NCBI RefSeq assembly: GCF_024171695.1
Contig: NZ_JAMTCF010000017.1
Span: 124,001-188,000 of the forward strand
Length of the DNA stretch: 64,000 nt
Direction: 5' to 3'
Origin: Actinosynnema pretiosum
GTDB taxonomy: Bacteria; Actinomycetota; Actinomycetes; Mycobacteriales; Pseudonocardiaceae
Positions within the stretch are counted from its first letter, which is position 1; each line of letters begins with the position of its first letter. The notes below the pieces were generated by a model that was not told the origin of the DNA, made no database searches, and saw only the letters and a program-made list of their open reading frames with translations. The translations under genes and the position numbers were made by a program. Below are positions 8,823 to 17,440 of this stretch, one piece after another.

Positions 8823-8837
8823 ATCACGTCCCGTGAT
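8823..8837. promoter_or_regulatory. LysR-type T-N11-A palindrome
   Basis: ATCACGTCCCGTGAT is a perfect 6-bp inverted repeat around TCC, with T8824 and A8836 in the T-N11-A arrangement of LysR boxes. It ends 11 bp before the GTG of the LysR gene and lies between the divergent genes. Confidence 0.55.
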
Positions 8838-8848
8838 AGATCAGAGGG

Positions 8849-9688
8849 GTGGAACTGCGCGCGCTGCACTACTTCGTGACCGTCGCCGAGGAGCTGCACT
8901 TCGGCCGGGCCGCCGAGCGGCTGCGGATCGTGCAGCCCGCCGTGAGCCAGCAGGTCGCGCGGCTGGAGCGGGAGCTCGGGGCGCGGCTGCTCGACCGGAC
9001 CTCCCGGCGGGTGCGGCTGACCCCGGCGGGCGAGCGCGTCCTCGTCGCCGCCCGCGAGGCGCTGGCCGCCGCCGCGCGGGTGCGGGTGGTGGCGGGGGAG
9101 CGGGGGGCGGTGGTGCGGATCGGGCTGGCGTCCTGCGTGGACGCGCGGGTCGACCGGGCGCTCGGGCGACTCGGCGACGTGGAGCCGGAGCTGGTGGACC
9201 TGCCGGTGTCCGCGCGCCTGGCGGCCGTGCGGGCGGGCGAGCTGGACGTGGCCCTGGTGCGCGGCGCCGCGCCGTCCGGGGGCGACGTGCGGGTGGCGCG
9301 CGCGTGGACCGAGCGGCTGCACGCCGTGGTGTCCCACGAGCACCCTGCGGCGGGCGCGATGTCGGTGAGCTTGGCCGACCTGTCCCCGGAGGGCCTGCGC
9401 CTGCCCGCGCGCGAGGTGGACCCGCCGCTGCACGACGCGATCCTGGCCGCCCTGCCGACCGCGCCGAGGCGCCCGCCGTCGGGGGACCTGATGAACGCCC
9501 TGTTCGAGGTCGGCCGCGACCCGGCGGGCTGGGCGCTCCTGCCGGAGGGGCAGGTGGCGAACGTCCGACCGGGCCGGATCGTCCCGGTGCCCCTCGACCC
9601 GCCGCTGGCGGTGGACGGGCACGTGGTGGCCTCGGCGGTGACGCCCGCGTCGTGCCTGGCGTCGTACGCGGCGGCGTTCGGGGACTGA
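8849..9688 (+). CDS. LysR-family transcriptional regulator
   Basis: 279 aa. N-terminal winged helix (1-60) with the LysR signature LRALHYFVTVAEELHFGRAA, QPAVSQQVARLERELGARLL and RRVRLTPAGE; the rest is a shortened co-inducer-binding domain. Start GTG 8849, preceded by GAGGGG. It faces the F420-reductase-like gene, the standard arrangement for a LysR regulator and its target, and the T-N11-A palindrome lies just upstream of its start, suggesting autoregulation. Downstream it converges with the FAD dehydrogenase across a hairpin. Confidence 0.92.
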   Translation: MELRALHYFVTVAEELHFGRAAERLRIVQPAVSQQVARLERELGARLLDRTSRRVRLTPAGERVLVAAREALAAAARVRVVAGERGAVVRIGLASCVDARVDRALGRLGDVEPELVDLPVSARLAAVRAGELDVALVRGAAPSGGDVRVARAWTERLHAVVSHEHPAAGAMSVSLADLSPEGLRLPAREVDPPLHDAILAALPTAPRRPPSGDLMNALFEVGRDPAGWALLPEGQVANVRPGRIVPVPLDPPLAVDGHVVASAVTPASCLASYAAAFGD

Positions 9689-9705
9689 GGCGCGCGCCCG
9701 GCTGA

Positions 9706-9733
9706 GGCGCGCGCCCACCGCCGGGCGCGCGCC
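9706..9733. terminator. bidirectional hairpin between convergent genes
   Basis: Arms 9706-9716 and 9723-9733 are a perfect 11-bp GC stem with a 6-nt loop. A direct copy of the left arm occurs just before it. It separates the LysR gene and the convergent FAD dehydrogenase gene. Confidence 0.7.
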
Positions 9734-9745
9734 CCTGAAAACCCG

Positions 9746-11401
9746 CTACCCCACCGCCTTCGCCGCCGCCCGCCCGGCGGTCCGCCCCGAGAACAGGCAC
9801 CCGCCCAGGAACGTCCCCTCCAGCGCCCGGTACCCGTGCACCCCGCCCCCGCCGAACCCGGCCGCCTCACCGGCCGCGTACACCCCCTCCAGCACCGACC
9901 CGTCCTGCGCCAGCACCCGCCCCGACAGGTCCGTGTGCAGCCCGCCCAGGGTCTTGCGGGTCAGCACCGACAGCCGCACCGCGATCAGCGGCCCCGCCTT
10001 CGGGTCCAGCAGGGCGTGCGGCTCGACCACGCGCATCACCTTGTCGGTGAGGAACTTCCGCGCATCGCGCATCGCGTTCACCTGCATGTCCTTGCCCAGC
10101 CCCGACAGCACCTGCCGGTCCCGCTCCACCACCACCCGCTGCAGCTCGGCCGCGTCCACCAGGTCCTCGCCGACCAGCGCGTTCATCCCCGCCACGACCT
10201 CCGCGACGGTCCGCCCGGTGATGAACTCCGGCGACCGGTTCGCGAACACCTCCACCGGCGTCACCGCGCCCGGCAGCACGCGCTTGAGCAGCATCTTCAC
10301 GTCCCGCCCCGTCAGGTCCGGGTTCTGCTCCGACCCCGACAGCGCGAACTCCTTGCCGATGATCCGCTGGTTCAGCAGGAACCACGAGTGCCCGTAGCCG
10401 GTCTTGACGATGTGCTCCAGCGCCCCCAGCGCGTCGAAGCCGGGGAACAGCGGGATCGGCAGCCGCTTGCCGGTGGCGTCCAGCCACAGCGGCGACGGGC
10501 CGGGCAGGATGCGGATGCCGTGCCTGCTCCACACCGGGCTGTGGTTGTCGATGCCCTCCGGGTAGTGCCACATGCGGTCCTCGTTGATGATCCGCCCGCC
10601 CGCGTCGTTCACCACCTGGAGCATCAGGCCGTCCACGTGGTCCGGCACGCCCGAGAGCATGTGCGCGGGCGGCGTCCCCATCCGCGCGGGCCAGTTGCGG
10701 CGCACCAGCTCGTGGTTGCCGCCGATCCCGCCCGACGTCACCACCACGGCCTGCGCGCGCAGCTCGAACGACCCGGCCACCTCGCGCGAGGACGGCGCCG
10801 CCCGCTCCACGGCGGACGGCACGAGCACCTCGCCGCTCACCCCGTCGACGACGCCGCCGGTGGTGGTCAGGCCGGTGACCCGGTGCCGGAAGCGGAACTC
10901 CAGCAGCCCGGCGGCCACGGCCTCGCGCACCCGCTTCTCGAACGGCTCGACGATGCCCGGCCCGGTGCCCCAGGTGACGTGGAAGCGCGGCACCGAGTTC
11001 CCGTGCCCGCCCGCCAGGTACCCGCCGCGCTCGGCCCACTGCACCAGCGGGAAGAACCGCACCCCCAGCCCGTGCAGCCAGGCCCGCTTCTCGCCGGAGG
11101 CGAAGTCCACGTAGGCCTCGGCCCACCGCTTCGGCCACTCGTCCTCGGGGCGGTCGAACGCCGCCGAGCCCAGCCAGTCCTGGAGCGCCAGCGCCGCCGA
11201 GTCGCGCACCCGCAGCCTGCGCTGCTCGGGGGTGTCCACCATGAACAGCCCGCCGAACGACCACCAGGCCTGCCCGCCGAGCGAGGCCTCGGGCTCCTGG
11301 TCGAGCAGCAGGACCTTGCGCCCGGCGTCCACCAGCTCCGAGGCCGCGACCAGCCCGGCCAGTCCCGCGCCGACGACGATGACATCCGCGTCATGTGCCA
11401 T
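9746..11401 (-). CDS. FAD-binding dehydrogenase (succinate/ketosteroid dehydrogenase superfamily)
   Basis: 551 aa. The N terminus carries the FAD dinucleotide motif DVIVVGAGLAGLVAASELVDAG and a DQEPEASLGGQAWWS segment; the C terminus has the second FAD-contacting region GVYAAGEAAGFGGGGVHGYR. This matches the family annotated as FAD-binding dehydrogenase, related to 3-ketosteroid 1-dehydrogenase and fumarate reductase. The middle (GTGPGIVEPFEKRVREA, LTRKTLGGLHTDLSGRVL) is also family-typical. Substrate unknown. The ATG at 11401 is preceded at 6 nt by TAGACT, so the mRNA may be leaderless. Confidence 0.85.
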   Translation of the reverse strand: MAHDADVIVVGAGLAGLVAASELVDAGRKVLLLDQEPEASLGGQAWWSFGGLFMVDTPEQRRLRVRDSAALALQDWLGSAAFDRPEDEWPKRWAEAYVDFASGEKRAWLHGLGVRFFPLVQWAERGGYLAGGHGNSVPRFHVTWGTGPGIVEPFEKRVREAVAAGLLEFRFRHRVTGLTTTGGVVDGVSGEVLVPSAVERAAPSSREVAGSFELRAQAVVVTSGGIGGNHELVRRNWPARMGTPPAHMLSGVPDHVDGLMLQVVNDAGGRIINEDRMWHYPEGIDNHSPVWSRHGIRILPGPSPLWLDATGKRLPIPLFPGFDALGALEHIVKTGYGHSWFLLNQRIIGKEFALSGSEQNPDLTGRDVKMLLKRVLPGAVTPVEVFANRSPEFITGRTVAEVVAGMNALVGEDLVDAAELQRVVVERDRQVLSGLGKDMQVNAMRDARKFLTDKVMRVVEPHALLDPKAGPLIAVRLSVLTRKTLGGLHTDLSGRVLAQDGSVLEGVYAAGEAAGFGGGGVHGYRALEGTFLGGCLFSGRTAGRAAAKAVG

Positions 11402-11440
11402 CGGGCGAGTCTAGAGGCGTCCGGCGGTGCGGCACGAGAC

Positions 11441-11455
11441 CTGAATATTTTTCAG
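11441..11455. promoter_or_regulatory. AT-rich palindrome upstream of the FAD dehydrogenase
   Basis: CTGAATATTTTTCAG has perfect CTGAA/TTCAG arms and sits about 40 bp upstream of the start codon at 11401, at the -35 distance. It is unusually AT-rich for this DNA. Candidate operator only. Confidence 0.35.
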
Positions 11456-11532
11456 AACAGCCCCGTCCTGGCACGTCCGGGCCCCGCGACCCACCCCCTG
11501 GAACAACCCCTCTGGAACCACCCCTGGAAACA

Positions 11533-11570
11533 CCGGAGCCCGCCCCCGCCGAAGCGGGGACGGGCTCCGG
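11533..11570 (-). terminator. terminator of the secreted subtilase gene
   Basis: Arms 11533-11549 and 11554-11570 form a 17-bp stem with a 4-nt loop and one position that becomes a G-U pair in the minus-strand RNA. It lies 16 bp past the subtilase stop codon. Confidence 0.8.
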
Positions 11571-11586
11571 GAACCGGATCAGGCGG

Positions 11587-14500
11587 TCAGGCCACGTTCC
11601 GCACGACCACCACGCCGCTGCCGACGGACACGCCGTCGGACGTGCGCACGACCAGCTCGCCGCGCAGCTCGCGCCCGTCACCGGGCTTCGCGTTCGCGGT
11701 CACCGTGCCGGTCGCGGTCCACGTCGCACCGGCGGTGCGCACCGCGTCGGTGTCCGCCACGGCCACCGAGCCCAGGCTCGGCGCGGTGAACACGTCCAGG
11801 TAGTCGTACTCGGTGGTCCCGGCGGGCACCGCGTACCCGTCCACGACGACCCGCCACGCGCCGGGCGCGGGGTTCGCCACCGACACGGCCTCCTCCGAGT
11901 CCGCGTCCGCAGACTGCACGTACAGCACGCACGACCCGGAGGTGCAGTTGTAGAGCAGCAGGTCCAGGTCGGCGGTCACGTCGCTGGTCTTGCCGATCGA
12001 CGCCCGCAGCTGCGTGGCGCCCGCGGGCACGACCAGGTCGTACTGCGCGGTGGTGCCGTCGGCGATGGTCGGCCGCGCCACCTTCGCGCTGCCCAGCGGC
12101 CCGCCGACCAGCTTGCCGGTGAACGTCGCCAGCGAGTTGGTCACCTGGTACTGGCGCTCCACCGGCGTCCCGGCCACGACGGACTCGATCACGTCCGGGT
12201 TCGGCGTGATCGCGGTGCCCAGCACCGAGGCGGTCACCGAGTACTTGGCCACGTCCGCGTCCGAGGTGCGCCGCGCCTCGACCACGATCTCCCACACGCC
12301 CGGCGTCGGGTTCGCGGCGGTGCGGCTGGTGGCCGTGCCACCGGCGCAACCCGCGCCCGCGTCGGGGTTGTAGCAGTTGGTCGACGAGGTGGTGTCGAAC
12401 GGCACGCCGTACGGGTCGAAGCGCAGGAACCGCACCTGGCCCTTGCCGGGGTCGCCACCGGCGGTCATGTCGACCTTCAGCGCGCTGGCGCCCTCGGGCA
12501 CCTTCACGAAGAAGCTCTGCGACTGGTTGCGCGGCAGGTCACCGGTCCTGGTGACCTGGTACGAGCCCTTGGCGGTGAACTCGTCGGCGGCGAAGACCGT
12601 GTTCAGGGTCATCGCGTCGACACCGGCCGTGGACGAGTTGTCGATCTCCAGCACGGCCGAGTGCACGCCGACCGACTTCGGCTTGACCTTCACGGCCAGC
12701 TGCACCGGCTTGTTCAGCGGCAGGGTGATCCTGGTGCCCGAGGAGAACGTGCCGTCGTTGCCCTTCCACGACAGGCCGAACTGCTGGTTCTTGTCCGGGC
12801 CCGTGGTGCGGGTCAGCGTGTAGGTGCGGGTGTACTCCTTGCCCACGACGACGCCCTCGCGGTCGTGGATGCCCACGCCGACGCCCGGCGTGGCCAGCAG
12901 GTCGTCCAGCGCCGTGTCGACCTCGACCGAGGTGGTCACGTTCTGGGTGTTGACGCCCCGGTTCAGCTCGGCCCAGGCGCGCTTGACGTCGAAGAGCCCG
13001 GCGCCCTGCTCGTAGGCCTGGAGCGAGGAGACCCACTTGGCGCCGGTCTTGATCGCGGTGCGCAGCTGCGCGGCGTTCGGGCGCCGGCCGTCGTGCGTGG
13101 CCTTGTACGCGCTCACCAGCAGCGCGGCGGCGCCGGTCGCCTGCGGGGCGGCCATCGAGGTGCCGTTCAGCATGGCGTAGCCCGCGGGCAGCTCGTAGGT
13201 GCCCGCGACGGGGCCGGAGGGCAGCCACTGCGGGGTCGTCGCGACGGCCGAGCCGGGCGCGACGACGTCCGGCTTGAAGCCGCCGTCCTCGCGCGGGCCG
13301 CGCGAGGAGAAGCCGTGCAGGCCCTCGGCCTGCTTGGTCACCGAGCCGTAGTTCGACAGCCAGGTCTGCTTGGTGATGTACGAGCCGACGCTGATCGAGT
13401 CGGTGGCCACCGACGGGTCGCCCACGGTGTTCGCGCCCGCGCCGCTGTTGCCCGCGGAGATGAACAGCTGCACGTTGTACTCGGCGATCGTGCGGTTGTA
13501 GAGCTCGGCCCGCGCGTTGTTGCCGTCGTTGAGCGGCGGGAGGCCGCCGATGGAGATGTTGACGACGTCGGCGCCGTTGCGCGCCGCGTACAGCACGCCG
13601 TCGATCAGGCCGCTGCTGGTGCAGGACGGGGTCGACAGGCAGACCTTGACCGCCATCAGCTTCGCGCCGGGCGCCGCGCCGACCATCTTGCCGCCGAACA
13701 GGTTGTTGGCGGAGGTGATGCCCGCGACGTGCGTGCCGTGCTGGGCGGCGGAGATGCCGATGTTCACGTACGGGGTGCCGCCGTTGTCGTACACCGACTT
13801 GTCGGTCTGCACGACGAACGCGATCTGCTCGACGGTGCCCGTAGCCGGGTTGTCGACGCCGAAGTGGCCGACGTCCTTCTTGTGCTTGTAGTCGATCATC
13901 GGCTTGTCGTCGGTGAAGTCGCCGTCACCCTTGACGTCGACCCGCACCTCGCGCGTCGAGACGTCCTGCAGCACGCCGAAGGCGTCGTTGCGGTCGCCGT
14001 CGCGGTTCAGGTCGCCGCCGGTCTCGCTGTTGCTCAGGCCCAGGTCGCCCGCGGTCTCGCGGAACAGGCCGAAGCTGTACGTCGCGCCCCTCGGCACCTT
14101 GTAGGTGACGCCGCCGACGGTGAAGTCGGAGGTGTAGCGGCCGGACATGCCGAGCCACGTGCCGTCGCCGGAGTTGGTGGCGTTGGCGTTGTACCAGTCG
14201 ACGACCTTGGTCTCACCGGTCGTGGTGGTCTTGAGCGCCGGGTGGTCCAGGTCGATGCCGGTGTCCAGCACGGCGATCGTGGTCCCGCGACCGTCCCACT
14301 TGGAGTGCGCGTCCGTGAACTGCGCGGCCTGGGTGTCCTGGGTCGGCAGGTACGGGTTCTTCTTGGGCGTCTTCGCGTCCGGCGCCTTCTGCGGCAGCGG
14401 CGCGGCGGCCCCCTCGGGGCGCGGGTCGTCCAGCGCGACGAGCCCGTCGACGTCCACGGCGCGGACGGCGTCCAGCTTCGCGGCCTTCTCCGCCTTGTCG

Positions 14501-14826
14501 CGCGGCAGCGACACCTTGGCGTAGTCGATGTCGTGCTCGGTGGACTGCACGGTGCCGCCGAGCGCCTTGAGCTCGTTCACCGCCGAGTCCAGCTCGCCCT
14601 TCTCGGCGGCGACCAGCAGGGTCACCTCGGGCTGCCCGGCGCGCTCGGCCTCGGCGATGCGCTCGCGGTCGAGCGAGTCGAGCTGCTTGGACGCCTCGGG
14701 GGCGCCCTGCGGTGCTTCCTGCGCGAGCGCGGGAGTGGCGGCGAAGCCGATCCCAGAGGTGCCGAGCACGGCCGCGAGCAGAGCCGCCCCCGTGCGGTGC
14801 CGCCACCGTCTGCCTGAGTTGTTCAC
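11587..14826 (-). CDS. large secreted subtilisin-like serine protease (S8)
   Basis: 1079 aa. A signal peptide (about 1-35, hydrophobic core AALLAAVLGTSGIGFAA, ALA/Q cleavage) is followed by an I9-like propeptide (about 47-132), then the S8 catalytic domain with Asp188 (AVLDTGIDLDHP), His363 (HGTHVAGI), oxyanion Asn460 (SAGNSG) and Ser557 (GTSMAAP). An insert of more than 150 residues separates Asp and His. The 500-residue C terminus is beta-rich and includes two pre-peptidase-like regions (e.g. GVWEIVVEARRTSDAD, GAWRVVVDGYAVP). Start GTG 14826 has GAAGGG upstream. A promoter is visible at 14991-15019. The propeptide is strikingly similar to the lipoprotein encoded at 15547-16038. Confidence 0.93.
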   Translation of the reverse strand: MNNSGRRWRHRTGAALLAAVLGTSGIGFAATPALAQEAPQGAPEASKQLDSLDRERIAEAERAGQPEVTLLVAAEKGELDSAVNELKALGGTVQSTEHDIDYAKVSLPRDKAEKAAKLDAVRAVDVDGLVALDDPRPEGAAAPLPQKAPDAKTPKKNPYLPTQDTQAAQFTDAHSKWDGRGTTIAVLDTGIDLDHPALKTTTTGETKVVDWYNANATNSGDGTWLGMSGRYTSDFTVGGVTYKVPRGATYSFGLFRETAGDLGLSNSETGGDLNRDGDRNDAFGVLQDVSTREVRVDVKGDGDFTDDKPMIDYKHKKDVGHFGVDNPATGTVEQIAFVVQTDKSVYDNGGTPYVNIGISAAQHGTHVAGITSANNLFGGKMVGAAPGAKLMAVKVCLSTPSCTSSGLIDGVLYAARNGADVVNISIGGLPPLNDGNNARAELYNRTIAEYNVQLFISAGNSGAGANTVGDPSVATDSISVGSYITKQTWLSNYGSVTKQAEGLHGFSSRGPREDGGFKPDVVAPGSAVATTPQWLPSGPVAGTYELPAGYAMLNGTSMAAPQATGAAALLVSAYKATHDGRRPNAAQLRTAIKTGAKWVSSLQAYEQGAGLFDVKRAWAELNRGVNTQNVTTSVEVDTALDDLLATPGVGVGIHDREGVVVGKEYTRTYTLTRTTGPDKNQQFGLSWKGNDGTFSSGTRITLPLNKPVQLAVKVKPKSVGVHSAVLEIDNSSTAGVDAMTLNTVFAADEFTAKGSYQVTRTGDLPRNQSQSFFVKVPEGASALKVDMTAGGDPGKGQVRFLRFDPYGVPFDTTSSTNCYNPDAGAGCAGGTATSRTAANPTPGVWEIVVEARRTSDADVAKYSVTASVLGTAITPNPDVIESVVAGTPVERQYQVTNSLATFTGKLVGGPLGSAKVARPTIADGTTAQYDLVVPAGATQLRASIGKTSDVTADLDLLLYNCTSGSCVLYVQSADADSEEAVSVANPAPGAWRVVVDGYAVPAGTTEYDYLDVFTAPSLGSVAVADTDAVRTAGATWTATGTVTANAKPGDGRELRGELVVRTSDGVSVGSGVVVVRNVA

Positions 14827-15546
14827 GGCGCAAACCCTTCGTGGGGAAAGATTGGCGCAAGCACATCGCTGGACGGGTGCCGAAACAATCAGACGAACGG
14901 CTCAAGCGCGGATTCCACATTGGACCAGCAGGCCTCTTGCGCGAGCGCGCCGGAAGTGCCGCAGAACCCCGTGGAGGGTGCGACGCCTTCAGACAAGAGC
15001 CGACCGGCGGGAATGTCAACCGGTGTCAAAGGTGAAAGCGGGAAATCGGCGCGGGGGTGCTAACGAAAGGCCTCGGGCGCCGATGCGGGCCGTCACCGGG
15101 CGAGCACGGGCGGTCGTGCTCGGGCGCGCTGCGGTGAACCCCGCCACAAGCGGGCATCGTCGGGCGGTCCCGTTCGTTGGGCCTACTGGTCGGCGCGGTG
15201 GACGTTGCGCCGCGCACCCCCGTTCCGCAGGGCACTCCCCCCTGGCCCGCGGATCCGCGCGGGGGTGTCGCGCGCTCCCGCCGAGGTCGACCGCCGTCGG
15301 CCGGACGGCGTCCCCCCACCGCTCGGCCGACGGCCCGGACAATGGCGGGCCCGGCGGGTCGAACGCGATCCGCCGGGCATTGACCCCGCCTTTGCCGGAT
15401 TGCGCGCGTCCCGCGCTTCGAGGGGTGAGCCACGACGCATTCATGACGCCGCCGGGTCACCCGCATTGCCCGCGCATTTCCACCACCGGTCCGCCACCGG
15501 CTATCTCCCGGCATCCGGACGCGCCCGCGCTCGGCGGTCCGGACCA
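14827..15546. other. 720-bp stretch without a convincing gene
   Basis: Open frames exist on both strands but none has a protein-like composition or a ribosome binding site. It contains the subtilase promoter (14991-15019) and an 8-bp perfect hairpin at 15101-15122 (loop GGCGGT). No other structure was recognised. Confidence 0.6.
14991..15019 (-). promoter_or_regulatory. sigma70-type promoter of the secreted subtilase
   Basis: On the minus strand TTGACA (15014-15019), a 17-bp spacer and TTGTCT (14991-14996). A second TTGACA lies 10 bp upstream in direct repeat (TTGACACCGGTTGACA). The 5' leader would be about 160 nt. Confidence 0.5.
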
Positions 15547-16038
15547 TCACGGTTCCGGCAGCCGGTGCTCCACCGGCTGGTCCACGTCGACCCGCCGGAC
15601 GCCCGCCAGCGCGGCGAACGCCTCGGCCCGCTCGACCGGCACGGCCAGCCGCGCGTACCCGACCGCCGCGTCCTCGGCCAGCACCCGCGCGCCCGCCGCC
15701 CGCGCCGCCGCGACCACCTCGGCCTCGCGCCCGCGCTCGGCCGCCACCAGCAGCTCGACCTCGCTCGCGCCCGCGCGCCGCGCCTCCCGCAGCGCCGCCC
15801 TGCCCTGCTCGCTCAGCTTCGACGTCTCTCCAGGCACCGGCGCCTCCGCGCTCGTCGTACCGGCCGCCGGAACGGTCGACCGCTGCGGGGACAACGTCCC
15901 GGACGTGCTCACCGTGCCCCGCTCCGAGGGCGGCGACGGCGGCGCGCTCGCGGCGCCACCGCCCGAGCAGCCCACGACCGCCGCCGCCACCGCGCCCAGC
16001 GCCAGCACCCCGAACCCCGAGCCGCTCCACCGCCGCAC
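15547..16038 (-). CDS. lipoprotein consisting of a stand-alone subtilase propeptide-like (I9-type) domain
   Basis: 163 aa. The N terminus is a lipoprotein signal (MRRW, hydrophobic stretch, lipobox VVGC with Cys24) followed by a Ser/Thr/Pro linker (25-75). Residues about 75-155 align without gaps to the propeptide of the subtilase at 11587-14826: EVELLVAAERG against EVTLLVAAEKG, and GVRRVDVD against AVRAVDVD; by eye about 35 of 84 positions are identical. Free-standing I9-like proteins are known as inhibitors or folding chaperones of subtilases, so this could be a membrane-anchored inhibitor or foldase for the neighbour. It sits 71 bp behind the MscS gene. GTG 16038 was chosen because it gives an intact lipoprotein signal; the frame extends further upstream. 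Confidence 0.75.
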   Translation of the reverse strand: MRRWSGSGFGVLALGAVAAAVVGCSGGGAASAPPSPPSERGTVSTSGTLSPQRSTVPAAGTTSAEAPVPGETSKLSEQGRAALREARRAGASEVELLVAAERGREAEVVAAARAAGARVLAEDAAVGYARLAVPVERAEAFAALAGVRRVDVDQPVEHRLPEP

Positions 16039-16109
16039 CCCGCACCCCCGCACCTCGCACCCCGCTTCCACGCCCGCGCACCCGGAGCCCTCGGCCCCGG
16101 CCCCGGCCG

Positions 16110-17297
16110 TCACGGCGAGGACGGAACCCCGACCCGCACCGGTTGCATCTCCTGCGTGCTCGTCGGCCCGCTGAACGCCTGCACCCGCTCCTCGCCGTCC
16201 GCGCTCTCCCCGAACACCCGGTTGTCCCCGTGGTTGTCCCCGTGCGGCTCGGCCGCCTCCGGCCGTCGCGGCGCCGTCTTCGGCATGTCCCGCACCCGCA
16301 CCTGCGGCAGCGCGCCGGGGTGGTTCGCCCGCAGCCAGGTCACCAGGTGCTCGCGCACCACGCACCGCAGGTCCCACAGGCTCGGGGCGTCCTTGGCGGA
16401 CACCAGCGCCCGCAGCTTCACGAACGACCGCAGCGCGTCCGTCACCTGGAGCACCGACACCCGCCCGTCCCACAGGTCGGTGCCCTCCAGCGCGTGCCGC
16501 AGCTCCTGCCGCATCTCCTCCACCGGCACGGTCCAGTCGACCTCCAGCTCGACCGTGCCGAGCAGCGCCGACTGGGTGCGCGTCCAGTTCTCGAACGGGG
16601 TCTTCAGGAAGTGCGAGGTCGGCAGGATCAGCCGCCGGTCGTCCCACAGGTGCACCACCACGTAGGTCAGGGTGATCTCCTCGACCCGGCCCCACTGCTC
16701 CTCCACGATCAGCACGTCGTCCAGCCGCAGCGCGTCGCTGAACGCGATCTGCATCCCGGCGAACACGTTGCCCAGCAACGACTGCGCGGCCAGCGCCGCG
16801 ATCGCGCCGATCACACCGGCCGACGCCAGCAGCGACGCGCCCGCCGCCCGCGCGCCGGGGAAGGTCATCAGCACCGCCGCGACCGCCACCACCGACACCA
16901 CGCCGACCGTGACCCGGCGCATCAGCCGCACCTGGGTGTGCACCCGGCGGGCGTGCCGGTTGTCGTCCACGTCGATGCGCACGCGGGACAGCGTCGCGTT
17001 CTCCAGCACCACCAGCAGCGCGGCCAGCAGCCACGCGCCGCTCAGGATCAGCGCGATCCCGACCGCGTGCAGCGCGGTGGGCCGCCACTCGCCGCTGGCC
17101 GTGACGCCGAGCGAGAGCTGCAGGGCCACCAGCGCGGCCACCACCTGGGCGGGCCGGTGCAGGTGCCGGGCCAGGTTGGCGAACAGCTCCGACTTCCGGC
17201 CGATCCTGGCGACCGTCCGGTGGACCAGCGCCACGGCGACCAGTGCGACCAGCACCGATCCGGCGAACGTGACGATCGTGACGACGGGGGCGGGCAC
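16110..17297 (-). CDS. MscS-family mechanosensitive ion channel
   Basis: 395 aa. Four hydrophobic segments: about 5-25, 48-66, 76-98 and 128-180, the last containing the pore helix region with GVIGAIAALAAQSLLGNVFAGMQ. The MscS beta domain follows (LRLDDVLIVEEQWGRVEEITLTY, then LILPTSHFLKTPFENWTR), then a cytoplasmic alpha/beta domain and a 60-residue polar tail. These channels release solutes on hypo-osmotic shock. GTG 17297 has an ideal GAGGAGG 8 nt upstream. Likely co-transcribed with the propeptide-like lipoprotein gene downstream. Confidence 0.88.
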   Translation of the reverse strand: MPAPVVTIVTFAGSVLVALVAVALVHRTVARIGRKSELFANLARHLHRPAQVVAALVALQLSLGVTASGEWRPTALHAVGIALILSGAWLLAALLVVLENATLSRVRIDVDDNRHARRVHTQVRLMRRVTVGVVSVVAVAAVLMTFPGARAAGASLLASAGVIGAIAALAAQSLLGNVFAGMQIAFSDALRLDDVLIVEEQWGRVEEITLTYVVVHLWDDRRLILPTSHFLKTPFENWTRTQSALLGTVELEVDWTVPVEEMRQELRHALEGTDLWDGRVSVLQVTDALRSFVKLRALVSAKDAPSLWDLRCVVREHLVTWLRANHPGALPQVRVRDMPKTAPRRPEAAEPHGDNHGDNRVFGESADGEERVQAFSGPTSTQEMQPVRVGVPSSP

Positions 17298-17440
17298 GCG
17301 TGGCACCTCCTCTTCGCGGGTACGTTCCCGTGGGGCGTACCCGCGAGCCCGCCGGTCAAGACCCGAGTGCGGCGTTCGCCACTTCCGCTTGCCCTGAACC
17401 GCCCACGGGTGACAATCCGCCCGGCCGCCACCGGCAGCGG

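Noticed and set aside
11395-14817. 1140-codon open frame on the plus strand
   Set aside because: Antisense shadow of the secreted subtilase; low-complexity Arg/Gly/Val/His composition and no domain.
16039-17088. Upstream extension of the propeptide-like lipoprotein frame
   Set aside because: This part overlaps the MscS gene in another frame and is Gly/Arg/Ala-rich; the lipoprotein signal starts only at GTG 16038.
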